From Sipunculus nudus (lineage: Eukaryota > Annelida > Sipuncula > Golfingiida > Sipunculidae), in assembly GCA_026874595.1 (NCBI GenBank), contig CM049309.1, positions 52,304,079 to 52,368,078 on the forward strand: DNA of 64,000 nucleotides, given 5' to 3'. Position 1 is the first letter of the stretch. Each line of letters begins with the position of its first letter. Positions 1 to 12,000 of this stretch are shown piece after piece. Made by a program: the position numbers and the translations under genes. The notes beneath the pieces are model-generated. The model saw only the letters and a program-made list of their open reading frames with translations. It was not told the DNA's origin and did no database searches.

Positions 1-628
1 TTGTGGTAAAAAATAAATAAACATTTGTATGCATATGATGTGGTGTTATCTGACAAGATTGAGATTTATGATGATGCAATTGAGAATTATGAATCAACTT
101 TTATATTCAGATATATATGTTATATTGAAAATGTATAGAAATATAAACTTAAATTAAAAAAAAAATTGATGTGATAAAAAAATGAGGATTTATTACAAAC
201 ATTTGTTCATTATTTTCCTGCATCAGCAGAATTTGAGATCAGGCTTTGTTTGCCATGTTTTATGTTGTTAATTAGTTATATTTCAGCTGTATACATTTCA
301 TAAAAAAAACCATATATTTAATAATATATATATATACAAAAAAAAGATTTGATTGAACAAATGTGTAAACTACTGAAATGTCAACAGTTAATCGAAAAGC
401 CAACTAATGATCATGGTAATTGTACAGAGCATTTGTTCACAAACTGCTCACATACTTCAGTTTCAACATTAGGAAACACATGGTCAGGTCACAAAATATT
501 ATTTGCAACAATTTCTTGCTCATCAATACAAACCAATCATATAAACCAACCATAGCCTTTATTACCTCTTCCTCTTACACTTTATCTCAATTTGATATTA
601 TTTTAGATTTTTACCTTCAAGGTTAATG

Positions 629-663
629 TCAGCTGAGCACAGTGACCCATAGGTCCCTTGTTT
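629..663 (+). repeat. Helitron-like 3' terminus, orphan
   Basis: CAGCTGAGC is followed by a decayed hairpin (GTGACCCATAGGTC) and then CCTTGTTTTT. This is the same 3' end as at 8796-8828. The body to its left is not recognisable, so it is a truncated copy. Confidence 0.6.
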
Positions 664-797
664 TTAATTTTCAGTGTAGTAAATTTTGCGATTTTATAAT
701 GTCTCATCCAAAAAATGTGTTCACTAATTAACAAAGTGAACTAGCATGCCCTATTCATCAGGCACATCTGTTGCAAGTGAAATTGCACAGGTCATTA

Positions 798-1030
798 AGC
801 CTCCCCCCCCCCCCCCCCCCCTTCATGGAGGGGAGTCTCAGGCCAAAAAAAGAAAGGTTGTGTTTTCAGGCACTTTTTTTACAGAAATCAGCGTGCGAGG
901 GCTTTTTGTTTACCTTTTTTGTATGTTTCGATAAAAATGCTTTATGATCAGGGAAAAGGTTCCATAGCTGAATTACATTATCTCTCACTCTCAGTAATAA
1001 GGGCTTGGTTGGAGGGGGGGGGGGGGGTTA
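798..1030 (+). repeat. Foldback MITE, decayed copy, with C and G runs
   Basis: From about 839, AGGCCAAAAAAAG, then TTTTCAGGCACTTTTTTT and ATGATCAGGGAAAAGG match the foldback MITE seen complete at 3136-3420. A C-run just before it (about 803-820) and a G-run (about 1015-1027) flank the copy; a G-run also occurs inside the copy at 4003-4272. Confidence 0.6.
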
Positions 1031-1867
1031 TGCTCTGGACAGTGATTGCTTGGCAAAAACAAACATCTAGATCAGTGTTGTATTTGAGGTTTGTAATGTT
1101 TCATGTTATGCATAGGGTCTTTCTTTCATATTATCTTTAGGACTGTGATTGGCTTGCCAATATATTTATGAGACCAGCATACAAGGATCGTTAGTATAAA
1201 TATTTCTTGGGCCAGTATAAAGTGATACACATTGAAAATCACATGAATACACAGGCTAACACAGCCTCTATATATTTTGATGTATATTTGTGAGACATGT
1301 CACTGGACTGCCTCATGACATTTTGTCACTTATTATCAGACTACCAACTCTGATAGTAGTGAGAACAAGAGTGGAAACAGGGGAATGTGTGTGGTCCAGG
1401 TATAAAAATAAATGAAAGCTTATCACAGGTTGTCAGATCTGAGACATTTCCACTGTGTCCATATACTGATAAATTGAATATATAAATAAATATAAAGTCA
1501 GTATTTATTTCCCACTGAATTTGCATTTTGTTTCATGTTAACATTAGTCCCAATAATGCAAAAATACTAGTGTAAAAACATTAATTTATAAACAACATAT
1601 TAGATTAAATAGGACTTATTTTAATGAAGTAGGTCCAAAATATACCTTTATAACAGCATATTTGTAACATTTCCCATCAGTTTAATCAACATATCATGTA
1701 AGATACGTTAATATTATTTCTTTTTGGACTTAGAAATTATATTTTCATTTTTTAACCCTGCTTATTTGTGTACATTTGCTTGGAATCTTTCATACAACTT
1801 CTTGTATTTTTGTTAATTGTTTGGATTTTAAAAAAAATGGTCAAATTTTCGGTATTCTAATGGACAA

Positions 1868-2262
1868 CAGGGCTTGAAATAAACTTTTGCCTTTGGACTA
1901 CATGAATTTTACATGTGCTAAAAAAATCAGTGATTGCCGCCAGAAACACATAAAGTGTGTTCCGTCTGATTATCTTGCAACAATAAACATGTTCAAAATT
2001 TTGTTTGTTAATTTAATTTCTCTTAATTATTTGTCCAGAAAAAGATACAGGTTATAAAAGATTAAGATGTATTGTCAAAAGGATCTCATTTGAAGTCATT
2101 TCACTGAGAAAGAAATGGCTGACTGAGGATTAATTCAGGTTCAAGCCTTTCAGTAAAGGTTTATGTTACACAATCTGGCAAGTGGGTGATTTTGGCTGCC
2201 TTACCATATTTTTCTGGAAGTTTTACTTGCCCTGGGCAAGCAGATACCCATGTCCAGCCCTT
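1868..2262 (+). repeat. CAGGGCTTGA-type TIR element, copy 1
   Basis: It begins AGGGCTTGAAATAAAC and ends CATGTCCAGCCCTT, which are inverted complements at the extreme ends. Internal blocks (AAACATGTTCAAA, GTAAAGGTTTATGTTA, ACTTGCCCT) recur in the same order at 52545-52980. No coding capacity is seen. Confidence 0.6.
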
Positions 2263-3135
2263 AGGTAGCTTGAATGGCATTCTAATTGACATTGTTTATC
2301 AGTGCTTGTCCCTGGGGGCCTCTTATGGTGATGCTTAAGATTTTTTCATTGCTTAAAAGGCTATTACTGGAATATCCCTTATATTATTCTCCCATCAATA
2401 CTCTATTTGGTTAATGGCTGATTCTGACTTCTATTACCCGCAGGGCCAGTGTAGTTTAATCCTGTTATTGGTCATGATCATGAATTTATAATGAGGCACT
2501 GCATCCAGTATCTGAGTATCTACATATAAGCCAGAGACATTCATTTAGATATTGATTATGTTAATTTTAATTGAAAAACTGTTTTTAAAAATCTTAACAG
2601 CACAAGTATGTATTGGCATAAATATGGATATTAGAGTACATATATTGAAAAAATCATAGACTAAGCTTGAGAATTTATATGGAAATAAATAAGAATACTA
2701 TTATAAAACTCACAGAGATGCATGCTGGAGGTAGTACATGTTGGCATAAATACAAATACTAGAGGTCATTCACACAACCCTCCATAGTAGGGTGGGTTGA
2801 CTTACACAGAGCTTCATCAATAACAGAAACCAGATTTGGCATTTTTATGGTTCATATTCAGGGAGTTTATTACATCACATATATTCATCCTGGACTACTG
2901 TACACCCATTCTGCAGCTGTTACATAATGGGCTCAGGCTTAAGAACATGTGCCTGGTCTATGTTTATATCAAAATCTGTTACCTACATGCGCTGGCAGAG
3001 ATTATTGTTTTGATAGTAAGGCTAGCATACTAATCTATCCAGTGTTTACAAAGGTAAGTCCTAAGTTTTATGGCTGACTTATAATGATTCCTGTAAGTAC
3101 AGGTGGTCTATAAATCTTGTTTCTGTGAAGTATAT

Positions 3136-3420
3136 TAGGCAAAAAAAAAAATAAGGTATGGTTCTCAGGCACTTTTTTTTAGAAATCAGTGCGGACGGGC
3201 GGTATTTAATTTTTGACATTTTTGACCTTTTTTTGGATGTTTTGATTAAAATATCATATGATCAGGGGAAAGCATGAAAAAAAAAATTTTTGCTAAACAC
3301 TACATAAATTGTATTATTTATCATCTGAAAGATAAAATCAAAATAAAATTTTTTGATGCGGGGTGTTAAAATTGATGCGGGCGGTGCCTGAGAACCATAC
3401 CTTTTATTTTTTTTGGCCTT
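3136..3420 (+). mobile_element. Foldback MITE (GGCC-ended), full copy
   Basis: The ends are near-complementary: GGCAAAAAAAAAAATAAGG and TATGGTTCTCAGGCAC at the left, GTGCCTGAGAACCATA and TTTATTTTTTTTGGCC at the right. The interior (GTGCGGACGGGCGG, TGATCAGGGGAAAGCATGA) is shared with copies at 4003, 6099 and 9562, so the whole unit can fold back. No coding capacity. Confidence 0.85.
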
Positions 3421-3714
3421 ATGTTCTGTTATTTCTCTGCACAGGCATCAGTTATGACTTGCATATCTTGAAAAATCTCACAGTGACTAAGTAATAGTTC
3501 CTGTAGTGAAATGAATGTACACACCAAACCATTCTAGGGTAATTGTACATTAATCAATTTCAATGTATATTAATTTCTGTCACTTGAAAATTACTACCTG
3601 TACTGTGATATCAGATTAAAGATCAGATTATGTTATTGTATAATAAAGAGAATATCCCGAACCTTTTACAAAAATAAGCCAAAACATGCCCATTCAACAG
3701 TACACAAGCTGACT

Positions 3715-4002
3715 GGTTTATTTATATCCATAGGTTTATAATGTCAGTGACCTGCCATAATGGCCCCGGATCATTATCCAAACACATCCACAAAGGACAT
3801 CTAGCAGCAAATCAGATGAACCAGAGGTTTACAAATGACTAAAAGATGTTGTTGCTTCACATGCTCTCATCAACAACAGCCAGTGCCCAGTCAGCCACCT
3901 GTGCATGGTCACGTGGCTTTTCTGTTTGTCAACATGGGCATGTGTACTGCGTTTAATAACAGCTGCTAGATAAACAAGGTTATCCATTCCTCACAGGGGT
4001 GT
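3715..4002 (+). repeat. Diverged repeat, pair member with 14665-14885
   Basis: Shared blocks in the same order are GTTTATATCC.TA.GTTTATAAT, ACCTGCC, ATCCAAACACAT, TCTGATGAAC and GATAAACAAG.T...CATCC followed by TCACAG.GG. The family and function are not recognised. Confidence 0.55.
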
Positions 4003-4272
4003 AAGGCCAAAAAAAAGTATGGTTCTCAGGCACTTTTCTTCTGAAATCAGTATGGGCAAGTGAAAAAAGTATCATGTGATTAAGGAAAAACATGAAAATA
4101 ACAGAATTTTTTGCTAAATAGGTGAAAGCACTACATAACATAGGATATCTTATCAAAATTGTATTATTTCATCTTCTTGAAAGATGAAAATCAAAATAAA
4201 GCTTTTATTGGGGGGGGGGGTTTAAATTGACGAGGAGTGCCTGAGAAGCATACCTTTCATTTTTTTGGCCAT
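4003..4272 (+). mobile_element. Foldback MITE (GGCC-ended), copy
   Basis: It starts AAGGCCAAAAAAAAGTATGG and ends TACCTTTCATTTTTTTGGCC, with TTCTCAGGCAC and GTGCCTGAGAAG as inverted partners. It contains a G-run at about 4210 and has the same internal blocks as the copy at 3136. Confidence 0.82.
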
Positions 4273-4751
4273 ATAAGAAATTTTTAGCAGGAATTTTCTA
4301 CAGTTCATTTAAATGTACATTAACTTTTTTCAGTGCCAATTTATTTGCATCAGTCTTGCTATGAACAATCCTAATATCAGCAGAGTGAACTGATGTCCCA
4401 GTACTTAGTAATTTAGAAAGTAATGCTATATTTAGTACGTTTATAACATTGATTGATTATAATATAAATGATAACATGAATTGCCTACAAACATGAGATC
4501 AGGTCATAAAGTAACTGCTGAGCTCCACACATTTTTCATTCACCATCCATCAGAACTGCACATTTAGATACCACTGGAGTGACAAAGGATTTCACCATTA
4601 CATTTTCATAGACATTCAGGTCTGTCTGTATGAATCAAAATAACTGGTAAACTCTAACACTTTAGCATGTTACAAAGCCCAACCTTACACACAGAGACTT
4701 AGTCGTACCATAAATTTATACAGGGAAACAGAGAAGGAGAAACATGTCAGC

Positions 4752-5413
4752 CAGTGATGTAGAACTCCATTCTGGAAATAATCTCGAGTCCACTTTTTTG
4801 GGACTCGGACTTGAGGGTCCAGGACTTTGGCTTGCCCTCATACTTTGAAGTTTGAGGTAAGGACTCGAGAAATCAGGTCGAGTCCATCTCCAGTCCAGTA
4901 GGATGAGGCTCTCACATATACTTTTCGATAATTATCAAGACCCCACAATATATAGTCATTTATATACTTGTGCAAACTTCTAACAGAATGTAACAATAAA
5001 CACCATAGACCAAGCTTTAGCTCTGCATTGGGAACTTAATTATTAAACATTCAGTTTAAAAGCATTGTAAAGTAACATTAAAATATGTATAATAATCTCA
5101 AATTTCCATTTAAAATTTCTATAAAAAGGAGAACAGCATTGGACTTGGACTTCCACTCAGGTTACATAAGACTCAGACTTGATGAAGGTGGACTCAGACT
5201 TTAATGGCCTAGACTCAAACTTCCACTTTGACTGGGGTCTTTCTAAACACTGAAAAGTACCGAAAAGTTACCAGAAAGTACTGAAAAGTTACTGATACTG
5301 AAAAGGTTATAAAAGCCTTTTAATTAATGTAAACACCAAAAATTACCAAAAAAGATGTTTGAGACTATCAGTCAAGTTAGACTGGGACGGTGTGGATTTG
5401 ACAACATCACTGG
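4752..5413. mobile_element. ACTCGAGTC-rich MITE, hAT-like, copy 1
   Basis: CCAGTGATGTAGAACTCC at the left and a decayed ACAACATCACTGG at the right form inverted ends. The interior is full of GACTCGAGT, GACTTGGACT and related words. It matches the better-preserved copy at 25388-25871. The right boundary is approximate. Confidence 0.55.
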
Positions 5414-5916
5414 TTTCAGCTGGGACTAGGAGCAGATGAGTGTACATCATGCAAGCCAGGCCTGTCTTACAAATGTCCCAGGTTTATGGTCATTCTGTTA
5501 CTGGTGAACAAACCATTTAAAATGCCTCAACACCCTGACCATAGCATGCTAGGTCACAATAATAGAGTCTTGAACTTAACTGAATGTCCAGGTAAATGTG
5601 GGATGGTATGTTGTACCCTTCTGACAAATGAGATATTCATCAGGCCAGGGCAAGCAAAGTATGGAGCATTTTGACAGTTCATATATCACTGAGTGGGTCA
5701 TCCAAGCCAATGGTCACACTCAAATGACTGTGCTGGGTTCACACGGGGCAGTGGCTTCCTTAATAATAGTTACCTATGAAAGTTGATGTGGTTGATAAAT
5801 TCTGCAATATGGAATATCAACAGGTCCCCCTTTTTAAATTTTGTCTAAGTTTACAAGGTGAATTTGAATCTCACAAATGTTGGTTTTGCCCCCTAAAATG
5901 TGCTTTTCTGTTACAG

Positions 5917-6071
5917 GAATATGATCAGAAACGGCATGTGGCCAACCTCCATATACAACCTAGGTGTCACCACTGGGCTTTTCTCAGTTTTCATGGCAAC
6001 AGACTGGCAGTGGAGTCATGCTGTCACAGATCGTTTATGGCAGCTGGACAAGGCAATGCACCTTAGTAAAA
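5917..6071 (+). CDS. CPT1: CPT1 exon a: end of N-terminal domain and TM1
   Basis: The acceptor is TTCTGTTACAG and the donor is GTAAGC at 6072. The first base completes a codon begun in an unseen upstream exon. It encodes [11 protein letters not shown] followed by the hydrophobic stretch [18 protein letters not shown], which aligns with the KNGI..GVYPAS plus TM1 region of CPT1. It ends one base into a codon. Confidence 0.9.
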
Positions 6072-9000
6072 GTAAGCCTATGTGAAAGTTAAGTCTTAAG
6101 GCCAAAAAACATAAAAGGTATGGTTCTCAGGCACCACCCACATCATTTTTCACCCCCTCATCAAAATTTTTTATATAAAGATTTTCATCTTTCTAGTAGA
6201 TAAAATAATACATTTTTTTTAATAAGATATCCTTTTTTATATAGTGCTTTTACCTGTTTAGCAAAAAAAACCAGTTATTTTCATGCTTTTCCCTGATCAT
6301 ATGACATTATTATCGAAACATACAAAAAAGGTAAAAAAATAAAATATCACCTGCCAGCAGTGATTTCTAATAAAAAGTGCCTGAGAACTATACCTTTTTA
6401 TTTTTAGCTCAGCTGACTATAAGTCATCTGAGCTATAGTCGTGGTCCATTGTCCGTCCGTCCGTAGATGTGGCACTGTTTGAAACTGTAAGACCTAGGAA
6501 TCCAAAATTCGGCATAATGTTAGATGTCCCCAAGATCTCCTACCAATCTCTGGGTCTTTGCGACTTCGTTCCTTTGAGAAATTAAGGAAAAACCTCAATT
6601 TTTTATTAAAAACCTATTTTCACACTTCAGGACTGCCTAATATCGAAACCACTCATCTGTTTTTCCTCATATTTACCATAAATATTTCCCTATATAGTTC
6701 CTATGTACATGCCAGAAATTATATCTGTATTATATAATTTAAATAAGTTATGGGCCCAAACATAATGCATTTTGTAAAAAATCAGGAAAAATATTTGATC
6801 ACTTAACACAAAACATGGTAAAGCTATGGACTTTAATTTCCAGTAATATAACTTTAATTAATCAAAATTAAATTGTTTATCCAAAATTAGATCAAAATCT
6901 TTTAAATTTTTTTAAATATTAACAAAAATAAAAAATTGGTACCTTAAATTTTGCCCAACTTTATCCCTTGGCACTTTTTTTCCTGTAAGTACTGTGGATT
7001 TAATTTTCACAGCATGTTTTTGTTAGCATTTTGTCTATTAACACCAAAAATTTGAAACCAGTTGATCAAAAACTGTAGATTTTATTCAAGTTTTCAAGCA
7101 CCATGTAACATATTGTTTACATCAAGCTAGTGTTATGCAGTTTGCAAGAGCTCAGCTCCCCAGCTTCAGCTCTCAGTTCCTAAAATTTGGCATACAATAA
7201 GATGTCTCCAAAAACCCCCACAATGCCAAGTATTTGGTCACTAGGACTTAATACCTTCGAGATATTAATGAAAAACTTTTTTTCCATTAAAAACCCATTG
7301 TTACACTTCAAGACTGCCTAATATCAAAACCACTGATCTGACTTTTAATCATATATAATATACATATTTTTCTATACATTCTCTATGCACATGCCAGAAA
7401 TGATGTCAGTATTGCGTAATTGTTTTAAGTTATGGGCCCAAACATAATGCACTTTTTAAAAAATCAAGAAATATATTTAATTCCTTAACAAGAGGATTGC
7501 TGAAGCTAGAGATTTTTTGTCAGGGATGTAACATTATTTTATCAAGATTCAATTGAATACCAAAAAATTAGTTCTGAATTTTTCAAATTTTATAAGTTAT
7601 TAGTATAAATATAAAATTAGTACCTTAAATTTTGCCAAACTTTGACCATGGCACGTTTGTTTCCTGTGAGCACTGTTGATTTAATTTTCACATCATGCAC
7701 ACATAAGGATTTCAGCTTTTAGTTTAGAAAGCTGAAAGAAATTGGCCAAAAATTGTAGCTTTTATTAATGTTTTTATGAGAACATGTCAGACCTTAGCTC
7801 TCCCCAGCCCTTCTTGAGTCACCTGTATGTTGACCTTGTTGACCCTTCATGAAATTATGCGCGCTTGACGCGAGGCATAAACTGGGGCAGCCAGGCAGCT
7901 TATGGCTAGCCACAGTTGATCCAGGTGTCCAACCCAATTCATCTAGTAGTTTTAACTAACAACCTAACAATAAACAATACATTAATAAATTTTTATTGGT
8001 TTTTAATAACAAATTAAAGAAAAATGGAAAAGGAATTTGTTAGTTGATAATAACAGGAAATTAACTTGCAGTTACTGATGATATAAGAATCTTGTATCGA
8101 TTGACAAAATGTCACATATTCCAAATAACACCATGCAGTCACCTATGGTATTTTTCAGTTCAATTTTAATGATAAAAAAACAGATCATATTATTCATTAC
8201 TAATCATTAGGGATCATATGAAGGAAATTAATGATAGACAGATGATGTTTGGTGAAAACTGAATAAATACCAGACATGGTGCAAATACTTTGCAAATGTA
8301 TTTGAATACGAATATGAATATGTACTCCATTATAAAATTTCTTGCATAAGAATGGGAATTAAGGTAAAAATGAAAGTATATGAATACCAGTGCAAATACT
8401 TTCAAAATGAATTCATGAATGCATTCATGAATATATTCTTTGATATTATTTTAATAATCATTTCAGTTGTATTTTATTTTAAAAAATAATATGATTCTCT
8501 TATTATTTATAATAAAAATTATATTTGGGACAATTTGTAATTATTTTTAAAAAAATAGTTAAAATCTTATATTATATGTTCTGCTTATAAGTTATATGGC
8601 CAAGTCAAAATCTGTGTGACAATAGCACTCCATTTGTTAATAAAATAAATGAAATCAATCCTCTTCCCTGTCTCCAAAGATACTATCAAAATCATACATA
8701 AGCTAAACACCCACAACTCATAATACAGCTTATATTTATTTCCACACAAAACAAGCATGTGCCTCATTTCTAAATCATATTTTTTATCATATATAACAGC
8801 TGAGCTCCGTGACCCATGGGTCCCTTGTTTTGGCTTAATGTACCATTTTATAGATCAGCCTATGTGTTATGTTATAATAAACTGGTACAAAGTGGAAATA
8901 AATTGACACTATACATTATTACACTTAACCAAAGAATGGCAAGCATTATCAACTTTTTTAACATGAGACATAATGGTATATACAAGTAGATGTATAATAG

Positions 9001-12000
9001 AAATAGAAGTGCAAGTTGTTATCTATTTAAATTTCACTATTGCTGCCAGGTTTTACCTCAAATGGATGATATACTCAGATAAGATAATATTACTATATAA
9101 CCAGTTTTGTATGTGAACTGACCAGGTGATCACACAAGAGACATAAAAGTGTATTTTGTTGTATTTAACCATATTTTACTTAATTCATAATATAAGTGCA
9201 TGTATTAGCAAATAGTATAACAGTATTTCAACATTTTTGCTGTACATAGACCTGTTGTTTTTAAGTATAAATAAAATGTGTTTTAAAACTTAATTTCTCA
9301 ATACACTTGGTGGATACCCTATAGTATATCCTTTGTATATCCTCAGAATTTCAAACAATCAGAGTTTAGATATTACAGATAAAGTCCAAATGGTAGTTGT
9401 TACCAAACCAGAATGGTGCATGTGGAGGACCTTGAAAATGTGAGACTAGAACCTATAAAGTCCTTAAATGTAATCTCAAGAACCTGTGCTATTGATATCA
9501 ACAGGGTATGTTTATGGGAGCAGAATGTTTGCAGAAAATTGAAAGGGATACAAGCATGAATAAGGCCAAATAAAAAATAAAAGGCATGGTTCTCAGGAAC
9601 CATCCGCGTCAATTTAACCCTCCCCCCCCCCCCCACCTAAAATTTTTATTTTAATTTTCATCTTTCAAGAAGATAAAATAATACAGTTTTGATAAGATTA
9701 CCTTTGTTATGTAGCGCTTGTAGCGCTGTGTAGCAAAAACATTCTGTTATTTTCATGCTTTTCCCTGATCATATGATATTTGAAACATACAAAAAAACCT
9801 AAAAAAATAAAATGTCGCCTGCTGGCACTGGTTTCTGAGGAAAAGTGCCTGAGAACAATTTTTTTGGCTGAATTGTGATTTTTCACTCTCATAGGCTTGG
9901 TGCTCCTAGTACAATACATTTACATTGCAATTCATTTGGCATGAGTGACTCTTAGTTTGCTTTTGCCATGATCACACACACTTGTTATATATATGAACAA
10001 CCTATCATTCCTGCTATTTCTCATGCCTGTTTACTTTCACAGTTCATTTTGGGTATAGGAAGACAACAACAACATATATATTGCCTTGATCAAAACAATC
10101 ATCAGCTATTAAATACAGAACATTTTGTAACCATTGTGCTTAAGCTTTTATTTAAGCCTCCTTTAAGAAAGTGGGTGCCTTATAGTGGTCACTGTGTCAG
10201 GCCATATGTCTGACTGCTTGGCTGGCAACCCACATCAAATGATAAATTTGGAAAAACAAAATGAATTCAGACTTTATATTCAGACACATATAGGACCACT
10301 CACCCCAATATTTGTCAAAGGTCAACATGACAAGTAACAAGTTAATTACAATTTGGTTATCAGATGATAAACTCTGTTTTGGATTAATTGCATTTAATCT
10401 TCATATTTACTTAAATCATAAATAAAGAGAGAATTTTATTGATTTTGAGGTCAGTAGGTTAAAGGTCATAAAACAATATGAGGGTCATGGATGCTATTAA
10501 GTATCAATTTTACACTGCCACCAATTCAGTCAATTCTTTCAATTTTAATTGTTGCCAGATTCTATTCTATTTTTTTGTAATTTTGTAGTTTATAAATGTG
10601 GGTTAGAATACAAAGCAGAAATGCATTGGGGTTTCACCTTCAAAATTATAGTGACTTTGATCTTGATTTACGGTCTTTTTTCCATGAAAATCATAAAACA
10701 TTAGATTTATAATGTGCAGGTCAATGAATTGTCATGAAATTTGGTATGACTAATTATGTTGGATAGCTTTGTCTGGGATATGATTATCAGTATATAGTAT
10801 CAGTATATAGTATCAGCCTTATATAGTTGACCTGGCCACAAATTTATGGATATATGTTTTGGTCTTCAAGATAGACTATTTAACAGATTTGAGGAATATT
10901 GTATATTTCTGATAATTATATTTCAGTCAGTTAGAAATAGTATTCAAATCATATTTTCAGTTATCAAGTTTTCTTCTTAGACAACAGTTAACAATTAAAT
11001 AAAGCACTGCACTTTGTATTTTTTTTGTGAATAAATTTTCATATGGTTATTTGCTAAACCCATAAAATTTAATCTATTATAGCATTGACCTTATATAGTT
11101 TATTAGACCACAATCTTGTAAATATATGCTTTGGTCCATAAGACAGCATATTTAACTATTATATCTTGATATAGCTTTGCGCTTTGTGTATTTTATGATT
11201 AGATATTTGAACCTTTTATATTTATCTGTGCATACTTTATAATTATAGCTCTTTTTCTTTCACTGTTTGCTCACAGTGCATATTTCTTGTACCTCATATG
11301 TACTCTCTTCTTGCCGAGGAGGAAATAAAGAATCAATCAAACAATCAATCAATATAACCGCACTAGTGTGTTATGATTTGCATGGTAGATATTAAAGACA
11401 TGCTGATAGATGGTTTGATACTATGCAACCATATGTATGTGTGTTTATATCAATCACCCTCAAATCTTCTAATTTTGATTTCAGTCCCATATGTTGTACG
11501 GATTCCACTGGCATCATTCGCTGGGGGTGTAGTATTCTTTATTGTCCTCATGTACTTGCGCCGCTGGACACTACGTTTGCTGCTGTCTTACCGTGGATGG
11601 ATGTGTAAGTATACACAAAAAACTACTTATATGATATGCGGTGGGTGCAATATTGTTTGTGAGGGTTTTAAATTTGCAAAACAGAAATTATTGTGAAAAT
11701 TTAATCTGAGTGAATAAGAGTCCCCCATTGCCCAAACCATTGCTAAAACCAAGTTGTAAGGAAATTTAAGATTGCTGCCATTAATGATGTCTAATCTGTC
11801 AAATTATCTGCCAATAATGAAGAGTTATTTCTGTTTTGATGTCCCCAAGGGTCCCCATCCAATTGTTATGATTTTGCCACTCATAAAATTTAATATAATT
11901 GATTCATATAATAATGGCTATGCTCTGTGTAAAATATTTTATGGTGAGATAGCGAAAATGGAACCCTCTTGAAACAATGAAAAAATGAAAATAGCAAAAT

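Larger units (their letters stand above)
1..5916. other. CPT1 upstream or first-intron sequence, no gene seen
   Basis: This AT-rich stretch holds repeat fragments (listed separately) but no convincing exon. The CPT1 exon at 5917 begins inside a codon, so this interval is at least partly the preceding intron. I looked for a start exon with a CPT1-like N-terminus and a 2-nt phase donor and found none. Confidence 0.6.
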
